A stretch of DNA of 64,000 nt, from assembly GCF_014201375.1 (NCBI RefSeq), contig NZ_JACHDZ010000001.1, forward strand, positions 475,206-539,205. Direction: 5' to 3'. A program made the position numbers and the translations under genes. The notes below the pieces were generated by a model. The model was not told the origin of the DNA. It did no database searches and saw nothing but the letters and a program-made list of their open reading frames with translations. This stretch comes from Tunturiibacter empetritectus. Its GTDB lineage: Bacteria > Acidobacteriota > Terriglobia > Terriglobales > Acidobacteriaceae. Of the stretch, positions 27,463 to 36,082 are shown one piece after another. Every line of letters begins with the position of its first letter. The stretch's first letter is position 1.

Positions 27463-28116
27463 ATGAAGCGGTTTTGTTCCATGGGTGCCTTACTGCTGCT
27501 GCTTCCGGTTGCGGCCGGGCCACTGGCAGCACAGGTCACATCAGCACCGAACGCCACGCCGGCGAGTGAGCAGACGACCGCTCCCGCACCGAGTGCTCCC
27601 GCAACGGCGAGTCCGAACTATGCAGGCCCGATGGACGCGTCGCGTTACATTATCGGACCGGAAGATTCCCTGCAGATCACCGTCTGGAAGGAGCCTACGC
27701 TCTCGGGCACGATCCCGGTGCGGCCGGACGGGATGATATCAATGGGGCTGGTGGGAGATATCACGGCAGCCGGAATGACGCCGACTGCGCTCTCGACCGA
27801 CATCAGCCAGCGACTCAAAAAGTACATTCAGGATCCCGTGGTCACGGTGGTGGTTCTCGGGGTCAACAGCAAGCGGATCTTTCTGGTAGGCGAGGTAGGT
27901 AAGGTCGGCCCCGTCGTCATGACTCCGGGAATGACCCCGTTGCAGGCGATCGTTACTGGCGGCGGTCTTACGCAGTTTGCGAACTCCAGGCACATCTACA
28001 TCCTGCGAACCGTCGACGGCAAACAGCAGAAGATCCCGTTCAACTACAAGCAGGCGCTCAAGGGCGGAAATGCGGGGGTCTCGCTTCTTTCCGGAGACAC
28101 AATCGTCGTCCCATGA
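27463..28116 (+). CDS. Polysaccharide export protein (Wza/EpsE family)
   Basis: The start at 27463 gives 217 residues; GAGGG lies upstream, and other in-frame ATGs at 27418 and 27433 are possible. A signal peptide (MKRFCSMGALLLLLPVAAG) is followed by an Ala/Pro/Thr-rich linker, then the Poly_export domain (YIIGPEDSLQITVWKEPTLSG, VRPDGMISMGLVGDI) and a SLBB domain (FLVGEVGKVGPVVMTPGMTPLQAI). It should form the periplasmic/outer-membrane channel for the polysaccharide. No lipobox Cys is obvious. Its stop overlaps the next ATG by 4 bp. First gene of the operon driven by the sigma-54 promoter. Confidence 0.9.
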   Translation: MKRFCSMGALLLLLPVAAGPLAAQVTSAPNATPASEQTTAPAPSAPATASPNYAGPMDASRYIIGPEDSLQITVWKEPTLSGTIPVRPDGMISMGLVGDITAAGMTPTALSTDISQRLKKYIQDPVVTVVVLGVNSKRIFLVGEVGKVGPVVMTPGMTPLQAIVTGGGLTQFANSRHIYILRTVDGKQQKIPFNYKQALKGGNAGVSLLSGDTIVVP

Positions 28117-29456
28117 AGGAAGGTATGAAGATTCAACTACTGATCTTTGGCTTATGTCTGGCGATGGCTCCCTCCCTCGCACAGGGCCAGGCTCTGCCTA
28201 CCGCTGAGTCATCGATGTCCTCTGCCCTGGGTCCTAACCTGCCCAATCTCGATGGGGTCTTTCACTACGCTCTCACCGCCTCGGAGGTGATTCAGTTCGG
28301 CTACTACCAGTCCGGGCAGACGACTTACGCGACCAATCTCTCCGGCAACGCCGCCTACACCGGCCGCAGCACGGCGCGACCTTTCAGCGTGCTCTTCGCA
28401 GGTGGTGTCATTCTAGGCAACCAGGCGGGCCAGGGAACCAACAGCTTTTGGAACATCGCGGTGTCTCAGGGGTACGTGACCCGTAACTGGGTCTTCAATG
28501 TCTCGGACTCGTTCAGCTACCTGCCGCAATCGCCCACCACAGGACTATCCGGAATTCCTGGCGTAGGCGACCTCGGATCAACTCCGGTTCAGGGCCCGGG
28601 GGCAGGCCCGATCGGGACAATCCTGACGACCAACGGCGATCGTATCGGCAATAGCCTGAGCGGCAGTGCCGAGCGGCAGATATCCCACAACACTTCCATC
28701 AGCGGGTCAGGCAACTGGGGGAAGCTTCATTATTTAGGCAGCAACGAAGAAGGTCTTGATACGACCCAGGTCTCTGGTTCCGTCGCGTTGAATCATCGCA
28801 TCGATGCACGAAGCTCCGTCAGCGTCTCTGGTGTCTATTCGACGTTTTCTTACGGCAGCACGAGTTCGGGCGTGAATGAACCTGACTTTCAAACTCGGGG
28901 CCTCAACGTCTCTTATCAGCGCGTGTTGAGCCGAACGCTTAGCTTTAACGCCTCGGCCGGCCCGCAATGGATTTCGAGCTCTAACAGCGCCATCATTCCG
29001 GATACGACCAATGTCTTCGTGACGGCGGGACTCGCTTACGGCTACCAGTACTGGCATGCAGGGGTGAACTATGCGCGGGGAGCGAACGGTGGATCCGGAG
29101 TTCTGCCTGGCGCCATCTCCAACTCGGTCGCAGCTTCGGCAGGCCGCAACTTCGGCCGGGACTGGGTCCTAGGTTTAACCGCTTCTTACTCTCGAAGCTC
29201 CGGCCTGACACAATTCTCCACCGGCCCCTCCCCGGTCTCGACCAATGAAACTTATGACACTGCCTATGGCGGGGTTCAGCTTACACGCCGATTCAGTACT
29301 CATTTCTCTGGATATGCAAGCTATTCGGCTGCAAGCCAGTCATATAACAACAATCTCATAGTGCCGGTGACGCAAAACATACTCAACACCACCTACCAGA
29401 CAATTGGATTTGGAGTCACGTTCACTCCCCGTTCCACGAATCTGGGGCAATTTTAA
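28113..29456 (+). CDS. Outer-membrane beta-barrel protein of the EPS locus
   Basis: A 447-residue protein. The ATG at 28113 overlaps the preceding stop (ATGA); an ATG at 28125 would begin MKIQLLIFGLCLAMAPSLAQG, a signal peptide, and may be the better start. The rest is rich in alternating polar and aromatic stretches with many Ser, Gly and Tyr residues, typical of a beta-barrel, and ends in Phe (NLGQF), a usual outer-membrane signature. No lysin or enzyme motif is seen. Position between the export protein and chain-length regulator matches the uncharacterised barrel proteins of PEP-CTERM EPS loci (EpsL-like), so it may aid secretion or surface retention. Confidence 0.75.
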   Translation: MKEGMKIQLLIFGLCLAMAPSLAQGQALPTAESSMSSALGPNLPNLDGVFHYALTASEVIQFGYYQSGQTTYATNLSGNAAYTGRSTARPFSVLFAGGVILGNQAGQGTNSFWNIAVSQGYVTRNWVFNVSDSFSYLPQSPTTGLSGIPGVGDLGSTPVQGPGAGPIGTILTTNGDRIGNSLSGSAERQISHNTSISGSGNWGKLHYLGSNEEGLDTTQVSGSVALNHRIDARSSVSVSGVYSTFSYGSTSSGVNEPDFQTRGLNVSYQRVLSRTLSFNASAGPQWISSSNSAIIPDTTNVFVTAGLAYGYQYWHAGVNYARGANGGSGVLPGAISNSVAASAGRNFGRDWVLGLTASYSRSSGLTQFSTGPSPVSTNETYDTAYGGVQLTRRFSTHFSGYASYSAASQSYNNNLIVPVTQNILNTTYQTIGFGVTFTPRSTNLGQF

Positions 29457-29465
29457 GGAGTCATC

Positions 29466-31001
29466 ATGCTTGGCCATCGCGCATTGACGGTGCAGGACTA
29501 CCTCATCATTCTGAAACGAAGATGGTGGATCCTTGCGATTCCGGCGATCATCTTTCCTATCGTCGGGTTCGCGCTCACGTTTCTGGTGCAGCCGCAGTAT
29601 CTTTCGCAGACGCTGGTTCTGGTGGAGCAGCAGAAGGTTCCTGAGTCTTACGTCAAGGCCGTCGTCACCGAGGACCTCAGCGGACGGCTGGCCTCCATGA
29701 AGGAACAGATTTTGAGCCGGTCGCGGCTGCAGCCGATCATCGAACGCTTCAACCTCTTCGCGAATGGAAAGCTGTCGATGGACGAACGCATCGATCTGAC
29801 GCGCAAAAACATTGGGATCACGCCCATTCAATCGGAGATTGCGCGAACAAACGGTCTGCCGGGGTTCTTCATCTCTTTCCAGGCCAACGATGCGCGCACG
29901 GCCCAACTGGTCTGCGGCGAGATTCAGTCGCTCTTCGTGAGTGAAAACCTCAGCGACCGGGCAGCCTCGGCAGCAGGAACAACCGAGTTTCTGAAGAGTC
30001 AGCTGGCTGATGCCAAGGCCAAGCTGGACGAGCAGGACGCCAAACTCGCCAAGTTCCAGCAGACTTACATGGGGAAGCTACCAGGCGCAGAGGCGTCGAA
30101 CATGAACATGCTGACCACCCTGAACACGCAGCTGGATGCCGCGACCCAGGCGTTGGCCCGCATGGAACAGGATAAGAGTTATGCCGAGTCGATCATGCAA
30201 TTGCAAATGGCCCAACAGCCGCAGACCACAGAGCATGGAGGAGCCCCCGCGCCACTGGCCCAGCAGCTTGAACTGCAGCAGCTTCAGTCCCAACTGGCGG
30301 ATTTGAAGGCGCGTTACACCGACGACTATCCAGACGTGGTCAGCACACAGAGAAAGGTCAATGAGCTGGAACGCAAACTTGCCCAGGCCCCCGCTCCCTC
30401 GATTGCGTCGGCGTCTTCCGCTCCGAAGCCGACCGACTCCCTCAGCGTGCAGCAGATGCGTGCTCAGCTGCGTTCCATGGAACAAGCCATTGCGCAGAAG
30501 AAGCGTGATCAGGCCGAGATTCAGGCCCAGCTTCGGACCTATCAGGATCGCATTGCCTCGAGCCCTGCGGTGGAGGAGGAGTACAAGAGCATTACGCGCG
30601 ACACCAGCACTGCGCAGACCTTCTACGACGATCTGCTCAACAAGATACAAACAGCCAAGATGGCAACCGACCTTGAGCGTCGGCAGCAAGGAGAGCAGTT
30701 CCGAGTTATGGATGAACCTAATCTTCCCGAATCACCCTCCTTTCCCAAGCGTTCGGTCTTTATCATCGGAGGCTTTGCCGGCGGCTTGGCACTGGGTCTG
30801 TTCATCATCGCGTTGCTCGAGTACCTGGATACGGCTATTCGAAACGAGCGCGATATCTGGGCGTTTACCAAGCTTCCCACCCTCGCCGTCATTGGTTTCG
30901 CCGGCGAAGCGGAGCCGGTGGCCACGAAGCGGAACCTATTCGGCCGTCGCGGCCGGGACGTAACCGCGGGCGGCAAGCCGCTGATGAATGCGGGGGGCTG
31001 A
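29466..31001 (+). CDS. Polysaccharide chain-length determinant (Wzz/GumC family)
   Basis: A 511-residue inner-membrane protein with AAGGAG before its ATG. The N-terminal helix (WWILAIPAIIFPIVGFALTFLV, residues ~19-40) and a C-terminal helix (FIIGGFAGGLALGLFIIALLEYLD) flank a long periplasmic coiled-coil region rich in Gln, Ala and Lys. The motif PNLPESPSFPKR before the second helix is the family's Pro-rich signature. It controls polymer length and couples polymerase to export. The kinase is encoded separately downstream (31926-32876), so this is the split, kinase-less form. Confidence 0.9.
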   Translation: MLGHRALTVQDYLIILKRRWWILAIPAIIFPIVGFALTFLVQPQYLSQTLVLVEQQKVPESYVKAVVTEDLSGRLASMKEQILSRSRLQPIIERFNLFANGKLSMDERIDLTRKNIGITPIQSEIARTNGLPGFFISFQANDARTAQLVCGEIQSLFVSENLSDRAASAAGTTEFLKSQLADAKAKLDEQDAKLAKFQQTYMGKLPGAEASNMNMLTTLNTQLDAATQALARMEQDKSYAESIMQLQMAQQPQTTEHGGAPAPLAQQLELQQLQSQLADLKARYTDDYPDVVSTQRKVNELERKLAQAPAPSIASASSAPKPTDSLSVQQMRAQLRSMEQAIAQKKRDQAEIQAQLRTYQDRIASSPAVEEEYKSITRDTSTAQTFYDDLLNKIQTAKMATDLERRQQGEQFRVMDEPNLPESPSFPKRSVFIIGGFAGGLALGLFIIALLEYLDTAIRNERDIWAFTKLPTLAVIGFAGEAEPVATKRNLFGRRGRDVTAGGKPLMNAGG

Positions 31002-31002
31002 G

Positions 31003-31929
31003 ATGTACAACACCTTCTTCAAGCTCCAGAGCAGTCCCTTCGGAACCAGCCCCGACCCGCGGTTTCTCTACATGATGCCGCACACCCGGGAGGCGCTGGC
31101 TTGCCTGGAGTACGGCATCTCCGCACGCAAGGGGTTCACAGTGCTGACGGGCGAGGTGGGCACCGGCAAGACGACGCTGCTGCGCCGGGCGTTGGCCTCC
31201 TTCAGCGGCCGCAAGGTCTCAACCTCTTTCGTCTTCAACCCGCGTCTGGACGTGCTGGACTTCCTTGAGTTTGTGCTCACCGACTTCGGCATTGTGCCGG
31301 CGACGCGAACCAAGTCGGGGATGCTGCTGCAGTTGAATCGCTGGCTGATCGAACGCTTCCGCATGGAGGAGACCTGCGTGGTGGTCGTCGATGAGGCGCA
31401 GAACCTCTCCTGGGAGCTGTTGGAGGAGATTCGGCTGCTGACCAACCTTGAGACCTCGTCGGAGAAGCTGTTGCAGATAGTCCTATCGGGGCAGCCCGAG
31501 CTCGAAGAGAAGCTACGCCATCCGAGCGTGAGGCAGCTCCGGCAGCGAGTCTCTCTCTGGTGCCGCACTCAGGCTTTGACCGAGAGCCAGACCCACGCTT
31601 ACGTCGCCGAGCGCCTGAGAATAGCCGGTGCAAGCTGGCCGCTCTTCTCGCCTGAGGCGCTGGATTTGGTTCATCGCGCCAGCCGGGGAATTCCGCGCAT
31701 CATCAACCTCCTGTGCGAGCACTCGCTGATTGTGGCGTATGTCGAACAGGTTCAGCAGGTGACCGCGACGATCGTCGAGGGCGTGGCGGCAGAGCTTGAG
31801 CTGGAGGTACAGCCGTTCATGCTCTCTTCGGCTGTCCTCGGCAACGGCGACAAGCAGACCGCTTTCAACTCGAAAGAAGATAACTTTATAGCCGCTTTCA
31901 ACAGAGAGCCGGGAAGGCACGATCGATGA
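31003..31929 (+). CDS. XrtA-associated ExeA-like ATPase
   Basis: The start at 31003 (MYNTFFKLQSSPFG) gives 308 residues. Walker A is GEVGTGKTTL (about residue 46) and Walker B is VVVVDEAQNLS. The domain order matches the ExeA/GspA-like AAA ATPases found in exosortase EPS loci, where the role is not established; it may energise assembly or secretion. The start follows the Wzz stop by one base. Its stop overlaps the kinase ATG by 4 bp. A helical C-terminal end beyond the AAA fold contains acidic residues. Cytoplasmic, with no membrane segment. Confidence 0.9.
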   Translation: MYNTFFKLQSSPFGTSPDPRFLYMMPHTREALACLEYGISARKGFTVLTGEVGTGKTTLLRRALASFSGRKVSTSFVFNPRLDVLDFLEFVLTDFGIVPATRTKSGMLLQLNRWLIERFRMEETCVVVVDEAQNLSWELLEEIRLLTNLETSSEKLLQIVLSGQPELEEKLRHPSVRQLRQRVSLWCRTQALTESQTHAYVAERLRIAGASWPLFSPEALDLVHRASRGIPRIINLLCEHSLIVAYVEQVQQVTATIVEGVAAELELEVQPFMLSSAVLGNGDKQTAFNSKEDNFIAAFNREPGRHDR

Positions 31930-32876
31930 GCCGCATCTACGAAGCACTCCAGAAGGCAGAGTCCGAGCGCAGGTTGGAGCGGCGCGAGCCGGAGCCGCGT
32001 ATCCCAGAGCAGCCGGTCCACTCCGCCATCTATGCGACCGCCGTGGCCACAGCCGAGGAAGAGCAGGCAAGCTCTACTTCGGTCGCTGAGCCTTATGTCG
32101 AGACGCCTGTTGTTCGCGTTGACCCAAATGCGCTCGATGTCAGCAAGATTCCCGTCCGCCCCTGGGCGCTGTCTCTCGAGCATCTGCCCTCCCTGCTGGA
32201 ACGGGGGCCTGCGGTCGAGCAGTTTCGAAGCCTTCGCTCCCGAATCTTCGAGCTCCGCGACATCAGCCCGCTCAAGAGCATCATGGTGACCAGCGGCCTG
32301 CCGCAGGAGGGCAAGAGCTTCATCTCGACCAATCTGGCCATGAGCCTCGCCCGCCACAAGAACAGCAAGGTGTTGCTGGTTGACGGCGACATGCGGCGCT
32401 ACACGCTCCATCAACTTCTCGGCTGTGAGTCGCATCCTGGCCTCGCGGACTATCTCGCCGGCAAGGCGAGTCTGGTCGAGGTGATGCAGCGGTCGGAGCC
32501 GTTTGAGGGGATGACCGCGGGAACTGCCGCAATCACGCAGAACCTGACCTTTATTGCAGGCGGTAACGGCGGCGATAAAGCAGCCGACCTCTCCGGCAGC
32601 CCACGCTTTGAAGAACTGATTCGACTGGCAGCGCCGCACTTCGACTGGATCATCGTCGACTCTTCTCCTGTCCTGCCCGTCTCCGATGCCGTCAACCTGG
32701 CCCGCGCCTGCGACGGCGTTCTGCTGGTGGCACGCAGCGGAGAGACAAAGTTCCCCGTTGCGCAGCGCGCTCAGAGTGAGTTGAAAGCCTCAAACATTCT
32801 CGGATTTGTCTTGAATGCTGTGCAGGAAGCGCCCCAGGTCGGCAGCTACTATGGATACGATGCCGCCAAACCGTAA
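31926..32876 (+). CDS. Bacterial tyrosine kinase (CpsD/CapB family) of the EPS locus
   Basis: A 316-residue protein. The N-terminal ~90 residues are charged and variable. The kinase core has FRSLRSRIFEL, the Walker A SGLPQEGKSFISTNLA, Walker A' VLLVDGDMRR and Walker B WIIVDSSPVL. The C-terminus ends GSYYGYDAAKP, a short Tyr-containing cluster typical of autophosphorylated tails, though with only three tyrosines. It works with the Wzz-like protein encoded two genes upstream to regulate chain length. Expected at the cytoplasmic side of the inner membrane. Its start overlaps the ATPase stop by 4 bp. Confidence 0.9.
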   Translation: MSRIYEALQKAESERRLERREPEPRIPEQPVHSAIYATAVATAEEEQASSTSVAEPYVETPVVRVDPNALDVSKIPVRPWALSLEHLPSLLERGPAVEQFRSLRSRIFELRDISPLKSIMVTSGLPQEGKSFISTNLAMSLARHKNSKVLLVDGDMRRYTLHQLLGCESHPGLADYLAGKASLVEVMQRSEPFEGMTAGTAAITQNLTFIAGGNGGDKAADLSGSPRFEELIRLAAPHFDWIIVDSSPVLPVSDAVNLARACDGVLLVARSGETKFPVAQRAQSELKASNILGFVLNAVQEAPQVGSYYGYDAAKP

Positions 32877-32894
32877 CAGGGAGCGAAAGACCCG

Positions 32895-34271
32895 ATGATC
32901 CGGCTTTTCAACGTGTACTATCCCACGCGTACCATCGTTCTCCTGCTGTGCGAAGCGCTGATTGTGAGTGGTTGCTTCCTGCTGGCGACGGTGCTGCTGC
33001 TGGGGCCGGATACCTATCTCGTTCTGAACTATGAGAACGGGGGGCTGAAGATTCTTGGCCTGACGATCCTGACGCTGCTCTGCTCGTACTACTTCGATCT
33101 CTATGAGCCGCAGCGCATCTCCGCAAGCTGGGAGATCTACTTTCGCCTGCTTCTGGTCCTCGGTTTCCTGTCGTTCCTGCTCTCGGCCATAATCTATCTC
33201 TTTCCCGCCGCCGACATCGCCCACTACGTTCTGCTGCTCGGTCTCATCTTTCTCACCCTGGCACTGGTCGCCTGGCGCAGCGCGTACGAGTGGATCATCG
33301 GCCGGGAGATGTTCCGGGAGCGGGTCTATGTCCTTGGAGCGGGCGAGCGTGCCCAGACCATCGTCAACCTGCTCGAAGCCCGCAAGGACGCGGGCATGGA
33401 GGTTCTGGGTTGGGATGGCGTTGTCGCCGACCGCGACCAGCGCAAAGAGGCCATCCACGCTGCGCTGGAGAGGTTCTCCGTACCCAAGCCGCCGGTTGAT
33501 CGCGTCATCGTTGCCATTGAGGATCGTCGCGGCGAGTTTCCTGTCCGAGAGCTGCTCAAGCTGCGGTTCAACGGAGTTGTCATTGAGGATGCCGGATCCC
33601 TGCTGGAGCGGCTTACCGGCAAGCTGCACCTCGACGGGCTTCATCCCAGCAGCTTCATCTACAGCGAAGGCTTCCGCGTGAAGCCCTCTCAGCAGATTGC
33701 CCGGCGAATCGTCTCTACGCTGACGGCCGCGGTCGGTCTGCTTCTGTTCCTGCCGTTCTTCCCCATCGTCTTGTTGATGGTGCGGCTGTCATCCCCAGGC
33801 CCGATCTTCTTCCGGCAGACACGGGTAGGTCTCGGCGGAAAGAACTTCACGGTCTACAAATTCCGTACGATGCGAACCGATGCAGAGGTCGCCGGAGCAA
33901 AGTGGGCGACCAAGAACGATCCGCGCGTGACCCGTGTCGGCATGTTTATGCGCAAGACCCGGCTCGATGAGGTCCCGCAGCTCTGGAATGTATTGCGTGG
34001 CGATATGGGTTTTGTGGGGCCGCGCCCGGAGCGACCCGAGTTTGTGCCGTGGCTCACCGAACAGATTCCCTACTTCAACCTTCGCCACATGATCCGTCCG
34101 GGCCTGACAGGCTGGGCGCAGGTGCGTTATGGCTATGGAGCGACGCTGGCGGAGAGTCGCGAAAAGCTGGAGTTCGATCTCTACTACATCAAGCACATGA
34201 CGCTTGGGCTCGATCTGTTGATCATGTTCGAGACGATCAAGACGATCATCAGAAGACAGGGAGCGCAGTAG
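32895..34271 (+). CDS. Undecaprenyl-phosphate sugar phosphotransferase (PEP-CTERM-type)
   Basis: A 458-residue polytopic membrane protein. Four or five N-terminal helices ([20 protein letters not shown] and others) precede a soluble CoA-binding-like segment ([28 protein letters not shown]), another helix ([21 protein letters not shown]) and the bacterial sugar transferase domain with [40 protein letters not shown] and [12 protein letters not shown]. It transfers a hexose-1-phosphate to undecaprenyl phosphate, the first step of the repeat unit. The sequence is of the type associated with exosortase loci. Last gene of the rightward operon. Confidence 0.9.
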   Translation: MIRLFNVYYPTRTIVLLLCEALIVSGCFLLATVLLLGPDTYLVLNYENGGLKILGLTILTLLCSYYFDLYEPQRISASWEIYFRLLLVLGFLSFLLSAIIYLFPAADIAHYVLLLGLIFLTLALVAWRSAYEWIIGREMFRERVYVLGAGERAQTIVNLLEARKDAGMEVLGWDGVVADRDQRKEAIHAALERFSVPKPPVDRVIVAIEDRRGEFPVRELLKLRFNGVVIEDAGSLLERLTGKLHLDGLHPSSFIYSEGFRVKPSQQIARRIVSTLTAAVGLLLFLPFFPIVLLMVRLSSPGPIFFRQTRVGLGGKNFTVYKFRTMRTDAEVAGAKWATKNDPRVTRVGMFMRKTRLDEVPQLWNVLRGDMGFVGPRPERPEFVPWLTEQIPYFNLRHMIRPGLTGWAQVRYGYGATLAESREKLEFDLYYIKHMTLGLDLLIMFETIKTIIRRQGAQ

Positions 34272-34483
34272 CTCCTTCCACAGACAACAAGTTTCACTCT
34301 CTTTCCGGCCAACGGGAGGACAGGCGGAGCCTTTCCGCCAGAAAAAGGTATACAAGTTACGAAGTGACCGCGCGAATCGGGGTCCCCGCGAACAGGTCTT
34401 CGTTCGTGGGGTGGCAAGCGCAGTGGGCCCGTCCGGACATTTCTTTCGAACTCAAACGGAATGCGAATCAGCACCTGCAAGCA
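34272..34483. other. Gap between convergent operons with a weak hairpin
   Basis: A short GC-rich hairpin (GGCGGA / TCCGCC, 34323-34339) is followed by AGAAAAA. It could serve as a terminator for either side, but it has no proper T tract. Nothing else is recognised. Confidence 0.35.
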
Positions 34484-35578
34484 TCAATAGATGCGCGTCC
34501 GCGAGGACAGTGCAGGCTTCAGCGTCCGCTCTTCTTTCTTCACCAGGTGGGGTATCCGCAGGGGCCGCGGCGGAACCTCAGGCATGCCGACCTCGCTCAG
34601 CTTATACAGCAGAGACCGATAGCTGATTTGAAGCCACTTCGCCGTCTTCTGACGATTCCAGCTATTCTCCTGAAGAACTTTCAGGATGATCTGCCGCTCA
34701 AGATCCTGAGTCGCCTTCTTCGTAATGTTCTTCAGCGAGACTGGTTCGCTGAGGTCGATATCGGTAGTGATGCCGCCGCGCGGAGTCTCGGGCATAAGCT
34801 CCGCGACCAAGGCCTCCTCGCTGCCGATCAGTACATAGCTGCGGATGAGGTTCTCCAGCTGGCGAATATTGCCCGGCCAGTGATAGTTCTGCATCAGGCG
34901 GACCGCGCTCTTGGAGAGTAATTCCGGTGCATTGTGGAAGATTCTTGCATAGTGATCGATGAAGTAATCGATGAGAATGGGCAGGTCAGCGATCCTTTGG
35001 CGCAACGGAGGCAAGTTGATCGTGACTGCATTGATGCGGAAGAGAAAGTCTAGGCGGAAGCTTCCATCCTCGACCTGGCTGCGAAGGTCTGTGTTCGAGG
35101 CCGAGACAAGCCGGGTTACGATGCTCCTGGGTTCATGGCCACCCACGCGAACAAAGGTCCCGTCCTGCAGTACTTGAAGGAGCTTCGATTGAACTCCCAG
35201 GTCGAGGCTTCCGACCTCATCCAGAAACAGCGTGCCATTGTGCGATTGCTCGACGCGCCCCAGCTTTGTGGACATAGCGCCCGTAAAAGCGCCCTTTTCA
35301 TAGCCGAACAGCTCAGTTTCGAGTAGCGTGTGAGGGATTGCCGGACAGCTTACTTTGACGAGCGAACCTTTGGCCCGCAAAGAGAAGGCGTGGAGCAGGC
35401 GCACACAAATCTCCTTGCCAGTCCCGCTCTCCCCCTGGATCAGCACCGGGACGTCAGTCTCGGCAACGCGCTCCAGCTTGTTTCGAACCGCCTGCATAAC
35501 GGCTGTCTTGCCAAAAAAAATCTCAAGAGGGGGCAGATTAAGAGAGGCGGCGGATTCGGCGTGGTGATCCAAGGTCAT
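34484..35578 (-). CDS. Sigma-54-dependent activator without a receiver domain
   Basis: A 364-residue enhancer-binding protein. It has a short N-terminal segment, then a complete AAA+ domain: Walker A GESGTGKE (about residue 48), the GAFTGA sigma-54 contact loop, Walker B TLFLDEVGS and the R-finger region. The last ~60 residues form a Fis-type helix-turn-helix (NSWNRQKTAKWLQISYRSLLYKL), with a basic tail. There is no N-terminal receiver, so it may be constitutive or controlled by a partner. It points toward the EPS operon and lies head-to-head with the second activator gene at 36083. Its likely targets include the two -24/-12 promoters at 27.0-27.3 kb. Confidence 0.9.
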   Translation of the reverse strand: MTLDHHAESAASLNLPPLEIFFGKTAVMQAVRNKLERVAETDVPVLIQGESGTGKEICVRLLHAFSLRAKGSLVKVSCPAIPHTLLETELFGYEKGAFTGAMSTKLGRVEQSHNGTLFLDEVGSLDLGVQSKLLQVLQDGTFVRVGGHEPRSIVTRLVSASNTDLRSQVEDGSFRLDFLFRINAVTINLPPLRQRIADLPILIDYFIDHYARIFHNAPELLSKSAVRLMQNYHWPGNIRQLENLIRSYVLIGSEEALVAELMPETPRGGITTDIDLSEPVSLKNITKKATQDLERQIILKVLQENSWNRQKTAKWLQISYRSLLYKLSEVGMPEVPPRPLRIPHLVKKEERTLKPALSSRTRIY

Positions 35579-36082
35579 TTTTTCCTATCGGCGTTGGGCA
35601 GAAACCGCAAGTTTGCAATATCCTTCACACTGCACGTCAAGCACCATTTCCGGGACACCGGGGCGGGATAATGAGGATTTCCCGGTCTCAACCGCAGGAA
35701 GCAATATACGGGGAAATCCCAAAATCGGATTGAAGTGGTGCTTTTCCATTGGATTTTGAAGTCACCAAGCCCCCTTTCACCAAAGTAACCCGTTAAAAAA
35801 AGTTCACATTTTTTTCGTTTTACTCGTGCCAGTACCATGTAAGCTAGGCCTACTCGATAGAAGAGTGGTAAACCTTTATCTCTTTTGTCGGCAAAGTTCG
35901 TAACATTTTTGTGCAATTGTTGTGTTGGTCGAGCTAGAATCTGCTGGCGCGGGTGGTTCGGATGTCTCTCCCGCTTTTGCAACTGTCTGGATCGAGTACA
36001 GCCTGTTCCTGGGGGCCAACCGGGTTCAGGATCACCGCAGGTTGGGAAAACAGTCCCGGACCTGCAATTTGAGGTACTTTGT
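35579..36082. other. Intergenic region between divergent activator genes
   Basis: About 500 bp. An inverted repeat GGATTTCCC/GGGAAATCC sits at 35675-35719. A second pair, AAGCACCA (about 35639) and TGGTGCTT (about 35737), is weaker. No strong -35/-10 or -24/-12 was found. The frame of the second activator remains open upstream to 35885, but its leader does not resemble the family. Confidence 0.5.
35675..35719. promoter_or_regulatory. Inverted repeat between activator genes
   Basis: GGATTTCCC (35675-35683) and GGGAAATCC (35711-35719) are perfect 9-bp inverted copies with a 27-nt gap, in the control region of both activators. It could be an autoregulatory site or a stem-loop; no homologue is known to me. 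Confidence 0.4.

Noticed and set aside
35779..35788. A third ACCAAAGTAA, as in the shared upstream block
   Set aside because: The other blocks of the shared region (dyad, AGGCAAA, CAGAGGTT) are not found near it, so it is probably chance.
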